Source: Burkholderiales bacterium
GTDB taxonomy: Bacteria; Pseudomonadota; Gammaproteobacteria; Burkholderiales; Burkholderiaceae_C
Reading direction: 5' to 3'
NCBI GenBank assembly: GCA_003963115.1
Contig: RXJQ01000009.1
Span: 1-64,000 of the forward strand
DNA: 64,000 nucleotides
Below the pieces are notes generated by a model. The model had not been told where the DNA came from. It did not search any database and worked only from the letters and a program-made list of their open reading frames with translations. The position numbers and the translations under genes were made by a program. Each line of letters starts with the position of its first letter. The stretch's first letter is position 1. Below, in pieces: positions 34,368 through 42,707 of this stretch.

Positions 34368-36170
34368 TCAGTTGTCCACCGGGGCGGGAGGCGTGATGGT
34401 GAACGTGAACTGCTGGCCACTGCCCGACACCAGGGCTGTCAGGATGCCGGAGATGAAGCAGCCCTTGATCTGCGGGAAGGTCGTCGTACCCTTGAAGATC
34501 AGGTTGCCATTGCCAAAGGAGGCGATGGGGCCGTCGAAGTCCAGCGGGAAGACCACGGGCGTGACCATCTTGCACTGACCGAAGGGGATGCCCAGCAGCG
34601 AGGTGATGGTGATGTTCATCGGCACGGAGCCATGCACGTGCAGGATGCCGTCGTTGTCGAGGTTCACGGTACCCGTCATGTCGGCGGCCGGCACGATGCT
34701 CATGCCCGTCGAGAAGGGGATACCGACGATCTTGACCGGGTAGGCGAAGTTGGGAATGCTGACCTGGCCGACAATCTGTTGCTTCGTCAGGTTGACGGTG
34801 GCCGAGAACGTCGAGGTGTCAGGCTCGGGGAAGTCCTGCATCAGGGTGCGCAGGTGCACGTTCGAAGCCAGCTTCCACTTGTCCATCTTCACGATGAAGT
34901 CGCCGCCGTTCGGGGTGGCGTTCGTGGGTGTGGGATCAGCCTTGGTGGTCGAACAGGTGCTGGGAGCTGCGGTACCGGCGAAGCGATCGGCCATCCAGGA
35001 CAAGACCTTGGGTGCGGCCTGCGTCATCGTGGCGATGTGTTCGCTGGGGTAGAGGTCGAAGGCCACCGTGGTGCCCAGGGCGCAGTACTTCTTCTTCAGC
35101 GCCATTTCCTGATCCAGTGGGATGAACTCGTCAGCCTGACCGTGGAACTGGTAGAGCGGCACATTGATCTTGTTGTTGCCCAGACCCTGGTCACTCAGGG
35201 TTTGCGCGACGGCAGGCACGCCCAGGATGTCGTCCAGCGACGTGTTGGCCGGGTCGTTCGTGTACTGCGACAAGGTCTGGTTCTCATGCTCGAACAAGGC
35301 CTGGAACACGCATTCGCCTTGCAGCTTGGTCATCTCGGCCTTGCCGGATGCGCCGGCCAGCAGATTGAAGTTGCGGCCGATGGTGTTGGGGTACTGAACG
35401 CCCAGGCCCGACACGCTGGAGGCCAGGAAGGCAAAGCCGATGTTGCCGTCCAGATTGTGTGCAACGCGGTTGAAGTCGCCGGGGATGCCACCTGCAGCCA
35501 CACCCACCACATTCAGTTCGGGCGCATAGGTGGACATGATTTCAGCGGCCCAGGCAGCGGTCTGGCCACCTTGCGAGTAACCCCAGATGCCCAGCTTGGA
35601 GCTGGCCGTGAAGCCCACTGAAGGGATGCTGGTGGCGGCGCGGAACAAGTCCAGCACGGCCTGGCCTTGCGACTTGCCCGACAGATAGGTCGATTGCTGG
35701 CCATTGAGGTACCCGGCGTAGTCGGACACCAGCACGGCGTAGCCGGCCTTCAGCGCGGCGACCATGTTGGCGGCTTCATAGTCCTTGCCCACTTCGAACT
35801 GACGGGAAGGTGCGCAGCTGGAAGCCAGGCCGTGGGTGCCGATCGCATAGATCATCACAGGACGCGAACCAGCGCCGGTCCAGGCGGCCGTCGGCACGAT
35901 CACGGTGCCGGACACGGCATTGGGCTTGCCCAGCGAGTCGGTGGATTGATAGATGGCGTTGAAGGCCGTGGTGGCAGGAGCGCCTGTGCCCAGGTTGACC
36001 GTGGTGGGGCGGTACTGGATCAGGGCGCCGGGCTGGCCAGGCAAGCTGGCCGGCACGTTGTAGAACGACGAGTCGGACGGGCCGACGGGGGCAGCGTAGG
36101 CCGACGACACCGCCAGAGCGATGGCAGCCAGGGGAACAGTCAGGACTGACTTGCGGAACGTGTTGATCAT
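34368..36170 (-). CDS. Secreted lipase-family alpha/beta hydrolase (paralogue 2)
   Basis: 600 residues from ATG 36170 with GGAGA upstream. It matches paralogue 1 from the signal peptide (SSAYAAPVGPSDSSF) to the C-terminus. The nucleophile elbow is GIWGYSQGGQ, with HGQADEFIPL for the aspartate and YPSEHIATM for the histidine. The C-terminal beta-rich domain is conserved (NLTKQQIVGQVSIPNF; GIPFGQCKMVTPV), so it is probably part of the folded enzyme rather than junk. It is divergent from the TetR gene at 36476, and the 305-bp gap between them should hold control sites for both. Confidence 0.88.
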   Translation of the reverse strand: MINTFRKSVLTVPLAAIALAVSSAYAAPVGPSDSSFYNVPASLPGQPGALIQYRPTTVNLGTGAPATTAFNAIYQSTDSLGKPNAVSGTVIVPTAAWTGAGSRPVMIYAIGTHGLASSCAPSRQFEVGKDYEAANMVAALKAGYAVLVSDYAGYLNGQQSTYLSGKSQGQAVLDLFRAATSIPSVGFTASSKLGIWGYSQGGQTAAWAAEIMSTYAPELNVVGVAAGGIPGDFNRVAHNLDGNIGFAFLASSVSGLGVQYPNTIGRNFNLLAGASGKAEMTKLQGECVFQALFEHENQTLSQYTNDPANTSLDDILGVPAVAQTLSDQGLGNNKINVPLYQFHGQADEFIPLDQEMALKKKYCALGTTVAFDLYPSEHIATMTQAAPKVLSWMADRFAGTAAPSTCSTTKADPTPTNATPNGGDFIVKMDKWKLASNVHLRTLMQDFPEPDTSTFSATVNLTKQQIVGQVSIPNFAYPVKIVGIPFSTGMSIVPAADMTGTVNLDNDGILHVHGSVPMNITITSLLGIPFGQCKMVTPVVFPLDFDGPIASFGNGNLIFKGTTTFPQIKGCFISGILTALVSGSGQQFTFTITPPAPVDN

Positions 36171-36475
36171 GTCTCTCTCCAGGGTGAACAAGGTGGCCTT
36201 TACTGGCCTCCGACAATCGATTAACTGTCACCATCAGTCTGAATAACTGGAACGTCACAAATGCAGAGGGTTTGTGCCGAGATGTCATCCAATCGTCCCG
36301 AAACCCCCGCGTATATGGGAGATGATTCATTTGACAAATGATTTGGGTTCGCCCTATCCCCCAATTAGGGTATGCGATATCTGAAAATCCACCTTTTCCA
36401 TTCACAATCCAATTAATATAGTTACACACAGTAATCGTATTTGTCGTTCATTCGTCCGAGCCTCCCGGCTTTCAC
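36171..36475. promoter_or_regulatory. Divergent control region between lipase 2 and TetR
   Basis: It holds the 28-bp block shared with lipase 1 (36213-36240), a CCCTA/TAGGG inverted pair (36352-36370) and an AT-rich stretch (36400-36430) suited to the TetR promoter. CGCCCTATCCC (36350-36360) also occurs at 32240-32250 upstream of the dehydrogenase. No gene is present. Confidence 0.55.
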
Positions 36476-37219
36476 ATGAAGTCCACCGCCCCCACACCCA
36501 GCAGCAGCGGGTCTCGCGTCTACCGCGGCGCATCTGCCGAAGACCGTCGCCAGCAGCGTCACGAGCGCTTGCTGGAAGCCGCTTTTGAAAGTTTTGCCCG
36601 CCACGGTATTGCCCGCACAACCATGCGCGACATCTGTGCTGTGGCCCGCCTGACAGACCGCTATTTCTACGAATCTTTTCGCAATACGGAAGATGCTTTC
36701 GAGGCGGTTTACCAGTGGCAGAAGACGCAGTTGATGGCGCACCTCACCCAGGCGCTCCAGGATGCCCCCCGTAGCCTGCAGGAGCTGGCCAAGGCCGGTT
36801 TGCGCGCTTTCTTCGAGTTCATGAAGGAAGACAAGCGCCGCGCGCAGGTGCTGCTGATCGACGCGTTCAGCGCCAATCAGCAGACCTCGACCAAGTCACG
36901 CGCCGCCATGGGGCAATACGCGACACTGGTTAACCAGATCGCGCAAGAGCTCTACCCCAAGATGCCGCCCGGCTTCAATCTGGAGATGCTGACCTGGGGC
37001 CTGCTGGGCATGGTGCTGCAGGTGGGCATCAACTGGGCGCAAAACGGCTACCAGCAGCCCGTCGAAGAGGTCATGTCCTACACGCTCTTTGCGTGGCAGG
37101 GGCTGGAAGCCTGGATCGGCCGCATGATCTCGGACGCCAAGGAGGCGCAAGACCTGCGCCGCCGCGCCACCGATCCCAAGCCGGGCGAGTTCGGCATCCC
37201 CCCCAATCTCGCCGATTGA
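36476..37219 (+). CDS. TetR family regulator (island paralogue 1)
   Basis: 247 residues. Helix-turn-helix near residues 24-70: RHERLLEAAFESFARHG, then TTMRDICAVARLTDRYFYESF. The ligand domain includes FFEFMKEDKRRAQVLLIDAF, shared with the two other TetR proteins at 37475 and 40361, so the three form a paralogous set. It is divergent from lipase 2 and may control it. A degenerate Pro/Ser N-terminus and a charged C-terminal tail are specific to this copy. Confidence 0.9.
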   Translation: MKSTAPTPSSSGSRVYRGASAEDRRQQRHERLLEAAFESFARHGIARTTMRDICAVARLTDRYFYESFRNTEDAFEAVYQWQKTQLMAHLTQALQDAPRSLQELAKAGLRAFFEFMKEDKRRAQVLLIDAFSANQQTSTKSRAAMGQYATLVNQIAQELYPKMPPGFNLEMLTWGLLGMVLQVGINWAQNGYQQPVEEVMSYTLFAWQGLEAWIGRMISDAKEAQDLRRRATDPKPGEFGIPPNLAD

Positions 37220-37474
37220 CGCCGGCGCGCCCCTGTCGCGCTCCACCCCGCATTGTTTTCAATTGGCCCACGAATAAGGCCGGGTTGCCGCCAATTACCG
37301 CCAAAACACCGCCTATCGATGCGCAACCAACGATTGCATAAACCACGCTGTTCGCCATGTCAATGATATGGAAAGTCACATCATCAAATATGCAGTGCAT
37401 CAAATAGAACAAAACACCAGATAAAGCGAGCCTCGGTTTGAAACGCCACCGATGCCGGACTGCGTGAGGCAGGT

Positions 37475-38155
37475 TCAGGCCGAGGTCACCAGCACGCCGT
37501 CGTGGGCGGAAAGCCAATGATGAAGCCCCCGCCAGGCGTAGACGTTGTGGTCGACCAGGACATCGACCGGCGTGTCAAAGCCGCGCTGCGACCAGACCGT
37601 GGCCGTATGAATCACCATACCCACAAAACCCCCGACGATCAATTCCACATCCAGGGGTATCGCCAGATTCGGATACCTTTTCCTGAATCGCGCCTTTAAT
37701 AAATCAGCATACTGGCTGACACGGGCGTTGAGATTATGTGGATTGGTCAAGCCGGTGGTCACCGCATCGACCAGCAGTATTTGCGCCCGGCGCGCATCCT
37801 CCTTGATATATTCAAAGAAGGCTGTCAGGCCGACCCGGGTTTGAGTCACTGGATCGTCGGGCTGCGTCATCACGCGGGTCATGATCTGAATTGCCACTTC
37901 AGCAGATAATTTCTGGTGCACGGCCAGGAATATATCGTCTAATGTCGCGAAATGTTCATAGAAATAGCGGTCATTGAGCCGGGCCTGGGCGCAGATCAGG
38001 CGCATGGTGGCCTGGCGGTAGCCCTCGCGGCCAAAGACGTCAACGGCAGCCTCCAGCAGGCGCTCTCGGCGCTGCGCGGCACGCTCGGCAGCGGACACCC
38101 CACCATAACGGCGGGCAGAGGGGGCGGCAACGGTGGTGGATGGCAACTGGCTCAT
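37475..38155 (-). CDS. TetR family regulator (island paralogue 2)
   Basis: 226 residues with the same signature as the neighbours: RRYGGVSAAERAAQRRERLLEAA, then TMRLICAQARLNDRYFYEHF, and FFEYIKEDARRAQILLVDA in the ligand domain. The gene lies 108 bp downstream of the esterase gene on the same strand, with its own inverted repeat upstream, so it could be co-transcribed with or separately expressed from the esterase. The inducer is unknown, but an acyl or lipid ligand fits the neighbours. Confidence 0.9.
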   Translation of the reverse strand: MSQLPSTTVAAPSARRYGGVSAAERAAQRRERLLEAAVDVFGREGYRQATMRLICAQARLNDRYFYEHFATLDDIFLAVHQKLSAEVAIQIMTRVMTQPDDPVTQTRVGLTAFFEYIKEDARRAQILLVDAVTTGLTNPHNLNARVSQYADLLKARFRKRYPNLAIPLDVELIVGGFVGMVIHTATVWSQRGFDTPVDVLVDHNVYAWRGLHHWLSAHDGVLVTSA

Positions 38156-38217
38156 GGCGCTGACGGCTGCCCCGGGACAGCCCTATCGGATGCAAGACGC
38201 CATCTTAGAGACAGCCC

Positions 38218-38247
38218 GATGGGTACAAGATGCTCGTTATACCCATC
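38218..38247. promoter_or_regulatory. Inverted repeat upstream of TetR paralogue 2
   Basis: GATGGGTA and TACCCATC are perfect 8-bp arms separated by 14 bp, between the esterase stop and the TetR start. No T-run follows on the minus strand, so an operator is more likely than a terminator. Confidence 0.4.
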
Positions 38248-38263
38248 AGGAATAATTTGCGTC

Positions 38264-39250
38264 TCAGGCAGCCCAGTGCCGTTTCATGAACTCCACCTGG
38301 CGATCCAGCGCCTTGATCGAGCTGGGCAGCAGCGACGCGTGCGCCTGGAACACATGCCAGCGCTTGAGGTAGACCTCGAGTTCAGAGGTGCGCCCCGCTG
38401 CCGTGGCCGCCTCGACCAGCCAGGTCGAGTTGTCGTAGAGCACCTCGTCGTCGCCGACCTGGATCAGCGAAGGTGGCAGCTTCGAGAGGTCCTGCTCCAG
38501 CGGGTTGGCAAAGGGGTGATCGTGCGGGATCTTGAGCGCGCGCTCCACGTCCTGCCCCCAGGCCAGACGGATCATGGGGTCACGCGCCTGGCGCTCTTCG
38601 TGCGTGGAGTTGGGCAGTGGCGCCAGGCTCAGGGCTGGCGACATCATCACCAGCGCGGCCGGGCCAGGCATGCCGCTCTTCATCGCCGCGATCGCCGTCA
38701 TGAAGGTCAGGTTGCCGCCGGCCGAGTCTCCGGCAATGGCAATGCGCTCAGGCAAGAAGCCCTCCTTGAGCAACTGGCGGTAGCAAGACACGCAGTCTTC
38801 CAGCTGGGCCGGAAACGGCGCCTCGGGTGCCAGGCGGTAATGCGGGGCCAGCACCAGCGCGCCGGTGGTGGCCGACAGACGGCGGGTGATGCTGCGGTGC
38901 GTGCGCGGGCTGCCCGCGACGAAGGCCCCGCCATGCAGATAGAGGATGGCATGACGCGGCTTGCTGCTGCCCTTGGGCGTGATGCGCTCCACGGGGATGT
39001 GGTCGACGCGATCGGCCTTGACTTGCGCGCGGCCGTCTTGCGGCATCAACGCCGAGCCGATGGCCAGGGCGGCACGCTGCACCGCGAAAGGCCAGGGCGG
39101 CCCCAGGAAAGGCTTGAGGCTCACGCGCAAGGCCATGCGCATGACGGCCGCCGCCAGGGCCTCCTGCATGCCGGATGGCGGCTGGTAACGTCGGATGACG
39201 GGGTGGGCCTGCGCTTGCTGCGCACCCGTGTCCAGTTGGGCTGCCGACAT
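38264..39250 (-). CDS. Alpha/beta hydrolase, hormone-sensitive-lipase type esterase
   Basis: 328 residues from ATG 39250 (GGAGA 6 bp upstream). The oxyanion-hole motif is HGGAFVAGS and the nucleophile motif GDSAGGN; the Asp and His are expected in the VGDDEVLYD and KRWHVFQAH regions near the C-terminus. No signal peptide is visible, so the enzyme acts on short or medium acyl esters inside the cell. It is 48 bp downstream of the SDR gene on the same strand, making an SDR-esterase operon with a TetR gene following. Confidence 0.9.
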   Translation of the reverse strand: MSAAQLDTGAQQAQAHPVIRRYQPPSGMQEALAAAVMRMALRVSLKPFLGPPWPFAVQRAALAIGSALMPQDGRAQVKADRVDHIPVERITPKGSSKPRHAILYLHGGAFVAGSPRTHRSITRRLSATTGALVLAPHYRLAPEAPFPAQLEDCVSCYRQLLKEGFLPERIAIAGDSAGGNLTFMTAIAAMKSGMPGPAALVMMSPALSLAPLPNSTHEERQARDPMIRLAWGQDVERALKIPHDHPFANPLEQDLSKLPPSLIQVGDDEVLYDNSTWLVEAATAAGRTSELEVYLKRWHVFQAHASLLPSSIKALDRQVEFMKRHWAA

Positions 39251-39298
39251 GAGCTGTCTCCTTTGAATGCAACGAAACCACACGATGCCAAGGCCTTC

Positions 39299-40141
39299 TC
39301 AGCCTAGCATGCCCTTCTTGGCGAAGAAGGTGGTCAGGGGTTGGTACCAAGAGCCCAGCAAACGCACCTGCAGATCGAGGAACTTGGCGTCAGGCCCCAC
39401 CAGAACGCGGCGCTTGTTGCCTTCCACCGCACGCAGGATCTGCAAGGCTGCGCTTTCGGCGCTGGTGGTGTTGAGCAGCTTGTCGAAGCGCTCCTTGGCC
39501 TTCTGGGCATTGGCACCGGTCTTGGCCTCGATGCTGTCGTCCATCTTGGCGTCGCGGGCGATGTTGGTGCGGATGCCGCCCGGGTGCACGCAGGTCGCGC
39601 TCACGCCGCATTTCTCCAGGTCGAGTTCCTGGCGCAAGGCCTCGGTGAAGCCACGCACCGCGAACTTGCTGGCGTTATAGGTACCCTGCGTGGGGATGGA
39701 CAGCAGACCAAACAGGCTGGATGTGTTGACAATGTGGCCTTCACCGGCCCTCTTGATGTGCGGCAGGAAGGCTTGCGTGCCCCAGACCACGCCCCAAAAG
39801 TTGATGCCCATGATCCATTCAAAGTCCTTGGGCTTGACCGTCTCAACGAAAGCACCTAAAGCCACCCCGGCATTGTTGAAGATCAGGTTGACCTTGCCAT
39901 GGTCGGCGACAACCTGATCGGCCCAGGCGAACACGGCTTCACGGTCGGCCACGTTGACCTTGGCGGTAGTGACCTTCACACCCAGCTTGCCGGCCATCTG
40001 AGCCGTCTCGGCCAGACCGGCCTCATTGACATCACTGAGTGCCAGATGACAGCCCCTGCGCGCCAGTTCCAACGCCAGCGTGCGCCCCATGCCGGATGCG
40101 GCACCGGTGATGGCGGCCACCTTGTTCTTAAAGTCTTTCAT
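39299..40141 (-). CDS. Short-chain dehydrogenase/reductase
   Basis: 280 residues with a Rossmann fold: TGAASGMG cofactor loop, NNAG, the catalytic serine in NTSSLFG and YNASK. The Asp in LALSDVNEAG after beta-2 points to NAD rather than NADP. The C-terminal extension (KERFDKLLNTTSAESAALQI...VGPDAKFLDLQVRL) is typical of SDRs that act on long or hydrophobic alcohols. It is divergent from the third TetR gene and probably controlled by it. Confidence 0.9.
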   Translation of the reverse strand: MKDFKNKVAAITGAASGMGRTLALELARRGCHLALSDVNEAGLAETAQMAGKLGVKVTTAKVNVADREAVFAWADQVVADHGKVNLIFNNAGVALGAFVETVKPKDFEWIMGINFWGVVWGTQAFLPHIKRAGEGHIVNTSSLFGLLSIPTQGTYNASKFAVRGFTEALRQELDLEKCGVSATCVHPGGIRTNIARDAKMDDSIEAKTGANAQKAKERFDKLLNTTSAESAALQILRAVEGNKRRVLVGPDAKFLDLQVRLLGSWYQPLTTFFAKKGMLG

Positions 40142-40326
40142 GTCTTGCCTGCTCGGTCCGCGTTGAAATGCTGCGCCGCCCCCTGTTTGGAGGTCGTGTT
40201 GTCAAAAGTGGGCATTCACCGCATTGGCGCTGCCACAAACGTGGGGCAAGATGCCCGCAGTCCTGATCATTGACGGATGGCACACTGCAACGATGAAGCG
40301 TCTCAGGCGCCACCCATGCCAATATT

Positions 40327-40340
40327 TTGACAATGGTCAA
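40327..40340. promoter_or_regulatory. TetR operator candidate between SDR and TetR paralogue 3
   Basis: TTGAC-AATG-GTCAA is a perfect 5-bp inverted repeat. TTGACAATG is repeated 16 bp further on (40356-40364), overlapping the TetR start codon, so a second half-site is possible. The position between divergent genes suggests that the TetR protein controls both. Confidence 0.5.
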
Positions 40341-40360
40341 TTTCAGAATAGTATTTGACA

Positions 40361-41056
40361 ATGCCCGTTTCCAGAAATAGGGTTAACCCTGAACAACCCT
40401 CCACTCCGGGGACTACCGGCCGGCGTTATGGCGGCATCGACCCACAGGAGCGCCAGCGCCAGCGCCGCACCAAGTTGATCGACGCGGGCCTGGCGGTGTT
40501 CGGCGAGCAGGGCTATCACCACTCGACGGTGCGTGACGTCTGCAAACAGGCGCAGCTCACCTCGCGCTATTTCTACGAGAACTTCGACAGCATGGAGGCC
40601 TTGTTCAAGGCCGTCTACACCATGGTATCGCGCGAGCTGATGCAGACCACCATCATGGCGCTGGCCAGTTGCCAGCCCGACCCTGAGAAACTGGCCGAAG
40701 CCTCGCTGCGCAATTTTCTGGAGTTCATTCGCCAGGACCCGCACCGTGCGCGCGTGGCCCTGATCGATGCCTTCAATGTGGGCGAAGGCATGAGCCTGCT
40801 GACCGACAAGGCCTCGCAGGATTTCGCGCACCTGATCGCCGGCTTCATGCACCAGATGTTTCCCAAGCTGGATGCGCAAGGCAAACTCAGCTTCACGATG
40901 CTGGCCAATGGCCTGGTGGGCGCCAACACACGCATCGCCACACAATGGGTGGCCGACCGCTGCAAGGCGCCGGTCGACGAGGTGCTGCTCAACACCCTGA
41001 CCATCTTCAAGGCCTGCATCGCCTACGCGCGGGCGCAGGAGGCCGCCCTGGGCTGA
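40361..41056 (+). CDS. TetR family regulator (island paralogue 3)
   Basis: 231 residues from ATG 40361 (MPVSRNRVN); a TTG two codons earlier is possible. It shares RRYGGIDPQERQRQRR, TVRDVCKQAQLTSRYFYENF and the ligand-domain motif of the other island TetR proteins (FLEFIRQDPHRARVALIDAF). It is divergent from the SDR-esterase pair with an operator-like repeat in between. The stop lies 24 bp from the end of the convergent solute-binding gene. Confidence 0.9.
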   Translation: MPVSRNRVNPEQPSTPGTTGRRYGGIDPQERQRQRRTKLIDAGLAVFGEQGYHHSTVRDVCKQAQLTSRYFYENFDSMEALFKAVYTMVSRELMQTTIMALASCQPDPEKLAEASLRNFLEFIRQDPHRARVALIDAFNVGEGMSLLTDKASQDFAHLIAGFMHQMFPKLDAQGKLSFTMLANGLVGANTRIATQWVADRCKAPVDEVLLNTLTIFKACIAYARAQEAALG

Positions 41057-41080
41057 GCCAGGGCCGGCGGTCACACGAGA

Positions 41081-42115
41081 TCAACCTTCTTCAGAGGGCG
41101 CGCTGCAGTCGGCTTCGGCCGGGTTGGCGGCGCAACGCACCTTCTTGATCACCTTCAGACCCTGTTTGTTGTAGACGCCCTGTTCGGCGATCGAGATGCG
41201 GGACTCGCGCAGGATGTTGGTGTACTTCTTGACGTGGTCGGGCGAGACCTCCATCCAGGTGCCGGCGGGGATGCTGGCATCGGCGTTCTGGATCAGGCGC
41301 ATGGCACGGTCGAACTCGCCCACCCAGTGCTCACGCGACTTCTCGCCAAAGCCGGCCGGGAACCTGGCCTGCTTGAGCACCACCTGGTAGGTCAGGATCA
41401 TCAGCGGGAAGCGGGCGATGCCACCCTTGGCCCCGATGCCCTTGCCAAGCTCCAGCGGCTTGTAGGCCAGCGTGGGCGCCGCGATCATGTCGACCTCGCC
41501 TGAGTTGAATTTGGCCGACAGGTTGTTGATGTCGGCGGGCACCGCACGGCCGCCCACGCGCTGGATCATCATGGCCTGGGCACGGTCGTATTCCAGTGCG
41601 GCGATCTTCTTGCCGGCCAGGGCCTCGACCGAATCAATGGCGCGGTTGTTGACCACCGGGTAGGCCGCGCCCAAGGGCACGATGCCGCCCACTTCGTAGT
41701 TGCCTTCCACCATCAGCTTGGCGGCCTGCGGCGAAGAGAAGGTCTGCACGACCTTGCGCACCACCTCATAGCTGGCCGGCAGATCGACCTTGCCGTCACG
41801 CACCACGGTGGTCGCGCCCAGCGTATCGATGGCACCGGCCACGCCGTTGAACTCGCGGGTGCGAAAGGCCGTGGCCATCAGGGCATCGCACTTGCCGGCG
41901 CGGAACTCGTCGACCGCAGCGGCCTCGTTGCTGTAGGCCTTGAGCTCGACGGTCACGCCATTTTTTTGCATGGCCACGGCATAGTCCTTGGCCATGTTGA
42001 AGGCGTCGCCACTGGCGCCGATGATGTCGAACACACACATCGTGTTGGCGGCTTGCGCGGAAAGGGCTGCGGCTGTCAGCGCCAGTGCTGCGCCGGCCTT
42101 TGCATTGAGGTTCAT
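41081..42115 (-). CDS. Putative periplasmic solute-binding protein (TRAP/RND-associated type)
   Basis: 344 residues from ATG 42115 with CTGGAG 7 bp upstream. A signal peptide ends near ALSAQAANT. The mature domain resembles the putative solute-binding protein family related to TRAP DctP proteins: MCVFDIIGASGDAFNMAKDYAVAMQ, KCDALMATAFRTREFNGV, AAYPVVNNRAIDSVEALAGKKIAALEYDRAQ. No transporter subunits are adjacent, so the partner system is unknown. It is cysteine-containing at the C-terminus (VRCAANPAEADCS). The gene ends convergent with TetR paralogue 3. Confidence 0.75.
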   Translation of the reverse strand: MNLNAKAGAALALTAAALSAQAANTMCVFDIIGASGDAFNMAKDYAVAMQKNGVTVELKAYSNEAAAVDEFRAGKCDALMATAFRTREFNGVAGAIDTLGATTVVRDGKVDLPASYEVVRKVVQTFSSPQAAKLMVEGNYEVGGIVPLGAAYPVVNNRAIDSVEALAGKKIAALEYDRAQAMMIQRVGGRAVPADINNLSAKFNSGEVDMIAAPTLAYKPLELGKGIGAKGGIARFPLMILTYQVVLKQARFPAGFGEKSREHWVGEFDRAMRLIQNADASIPAGTWMEVSPDHVKKYTNILRESRISIAEQGVYNKQGLKVIKKVRCAANPAEADCSAPSEEG

Positions 42116-42525
42116 TGTTTTCTCCAGTGAGGGGGCGGCCAAAGCCGCAGGGGATGCGCCCGAACCTTCGCTCAAGCGCCGGCGGATGCTAGGAGCCTCA
42201 CCAGGCGTGGTGTAACGACTTACATACGCCCTCCGTTCAGTCACCGAGGCTGCATCTCACTTTTTCACCGGGGAACAGCCGCGCTTCATCACGGCCAAGG
42301 CATCCCGTCAGGTGGAACCACTCGGTTACAGAAGTGACGGCCTCCCTGGCTTTTGATACGGCCACAGCGGGTTCGTGAACAACGTCACGCCAGCACATGT
42401 CGCGGCACCAACCTGGGGTTGACCCGCCGCGTGCGCACCAGCTTGACGCACCAAAGCAGCGCACGAGATGGCTGCCTGACAGCCTTCAAGTGGGCATCAC
42501 CTGGCTTTGGCGGCTGCATTCGAGC
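42116..42525. other. Upstream regulatory region of the nitrite/nitrate operon
   Basis: No gene is visible in this part of a 592-bp gap. It should carry enhancer-type sites for the sigma-54 promoter that follows. Weak candidates are CAACC-TGG-GGTTG (42409-42421) and CGTGA-N6-TCACG (42374-42389). Neither fits the NtrC consensus well. Confidence 0.5.
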
Positions 42526-42541
42526 TGGCATGGAACCTGCA
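42526..42541 (+). promoter_or_regulatory. Sigma-54 promoter of the nir/nas operon
   Basis: TGGCATGGAACCTGCA matches the -24/-12 consensus TGGCAYRN4TTGCW at all but one defined base (C for T in the -12 box), with the obligatory 10-bp GG-GC spacing. The start point would be near 42552, giving a leader of about 155 bp before nirB. The arrangement (sigma-54 promoter, structured leader, NIT-ANTAR regulator) parallels the Klebsiella nas operon. Confidence 0.7.
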
Positions 42542-42597
42542 CGTGATCAGTCACCAAAGCAATGACGCTTTCTTTTCCTCGATCCTGATACCGCTCC

Positions 42598-42691
42598 GCT
42601 AACGATGGCGAGTTCGACGAGCAGTCCGCTCGTTTGATCCGTGCAGGAACCATCCGTTAGTTCGTGTCCAACGCTCGCGCAGCAGTGTTGG
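42598..42691 (+). ncRNA. Structured 5' leader of nirB (candidate ANTAR-type control RNA)
   Basis: A 10-bp stem CTAACGATGG (42599-42608) pairs with CCATCCGTTAG (42650-42660, one bulged C) and encloses an inner hairpin ACGAGC-AGTCC-GCTCGT (42617-42633). A second hairpin CCAACGCT/AGTGTTGG (42668-42691) lies 5 bp before the AAGGAG ribosome site. There is no U-run after it, so control might act at translation or by an adjacent step rather than at a classical terminator. Confidence 0.5.
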
Positions 42692-42707
42692 CGCTCAAGG
42701 AGTCATC

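Noticed and set aside
42401..42425. NtrC-like site upstream of nirB
   Set aside because: GCACCA is followed by a poor second half; only about four of six positions match, so I do not call it.
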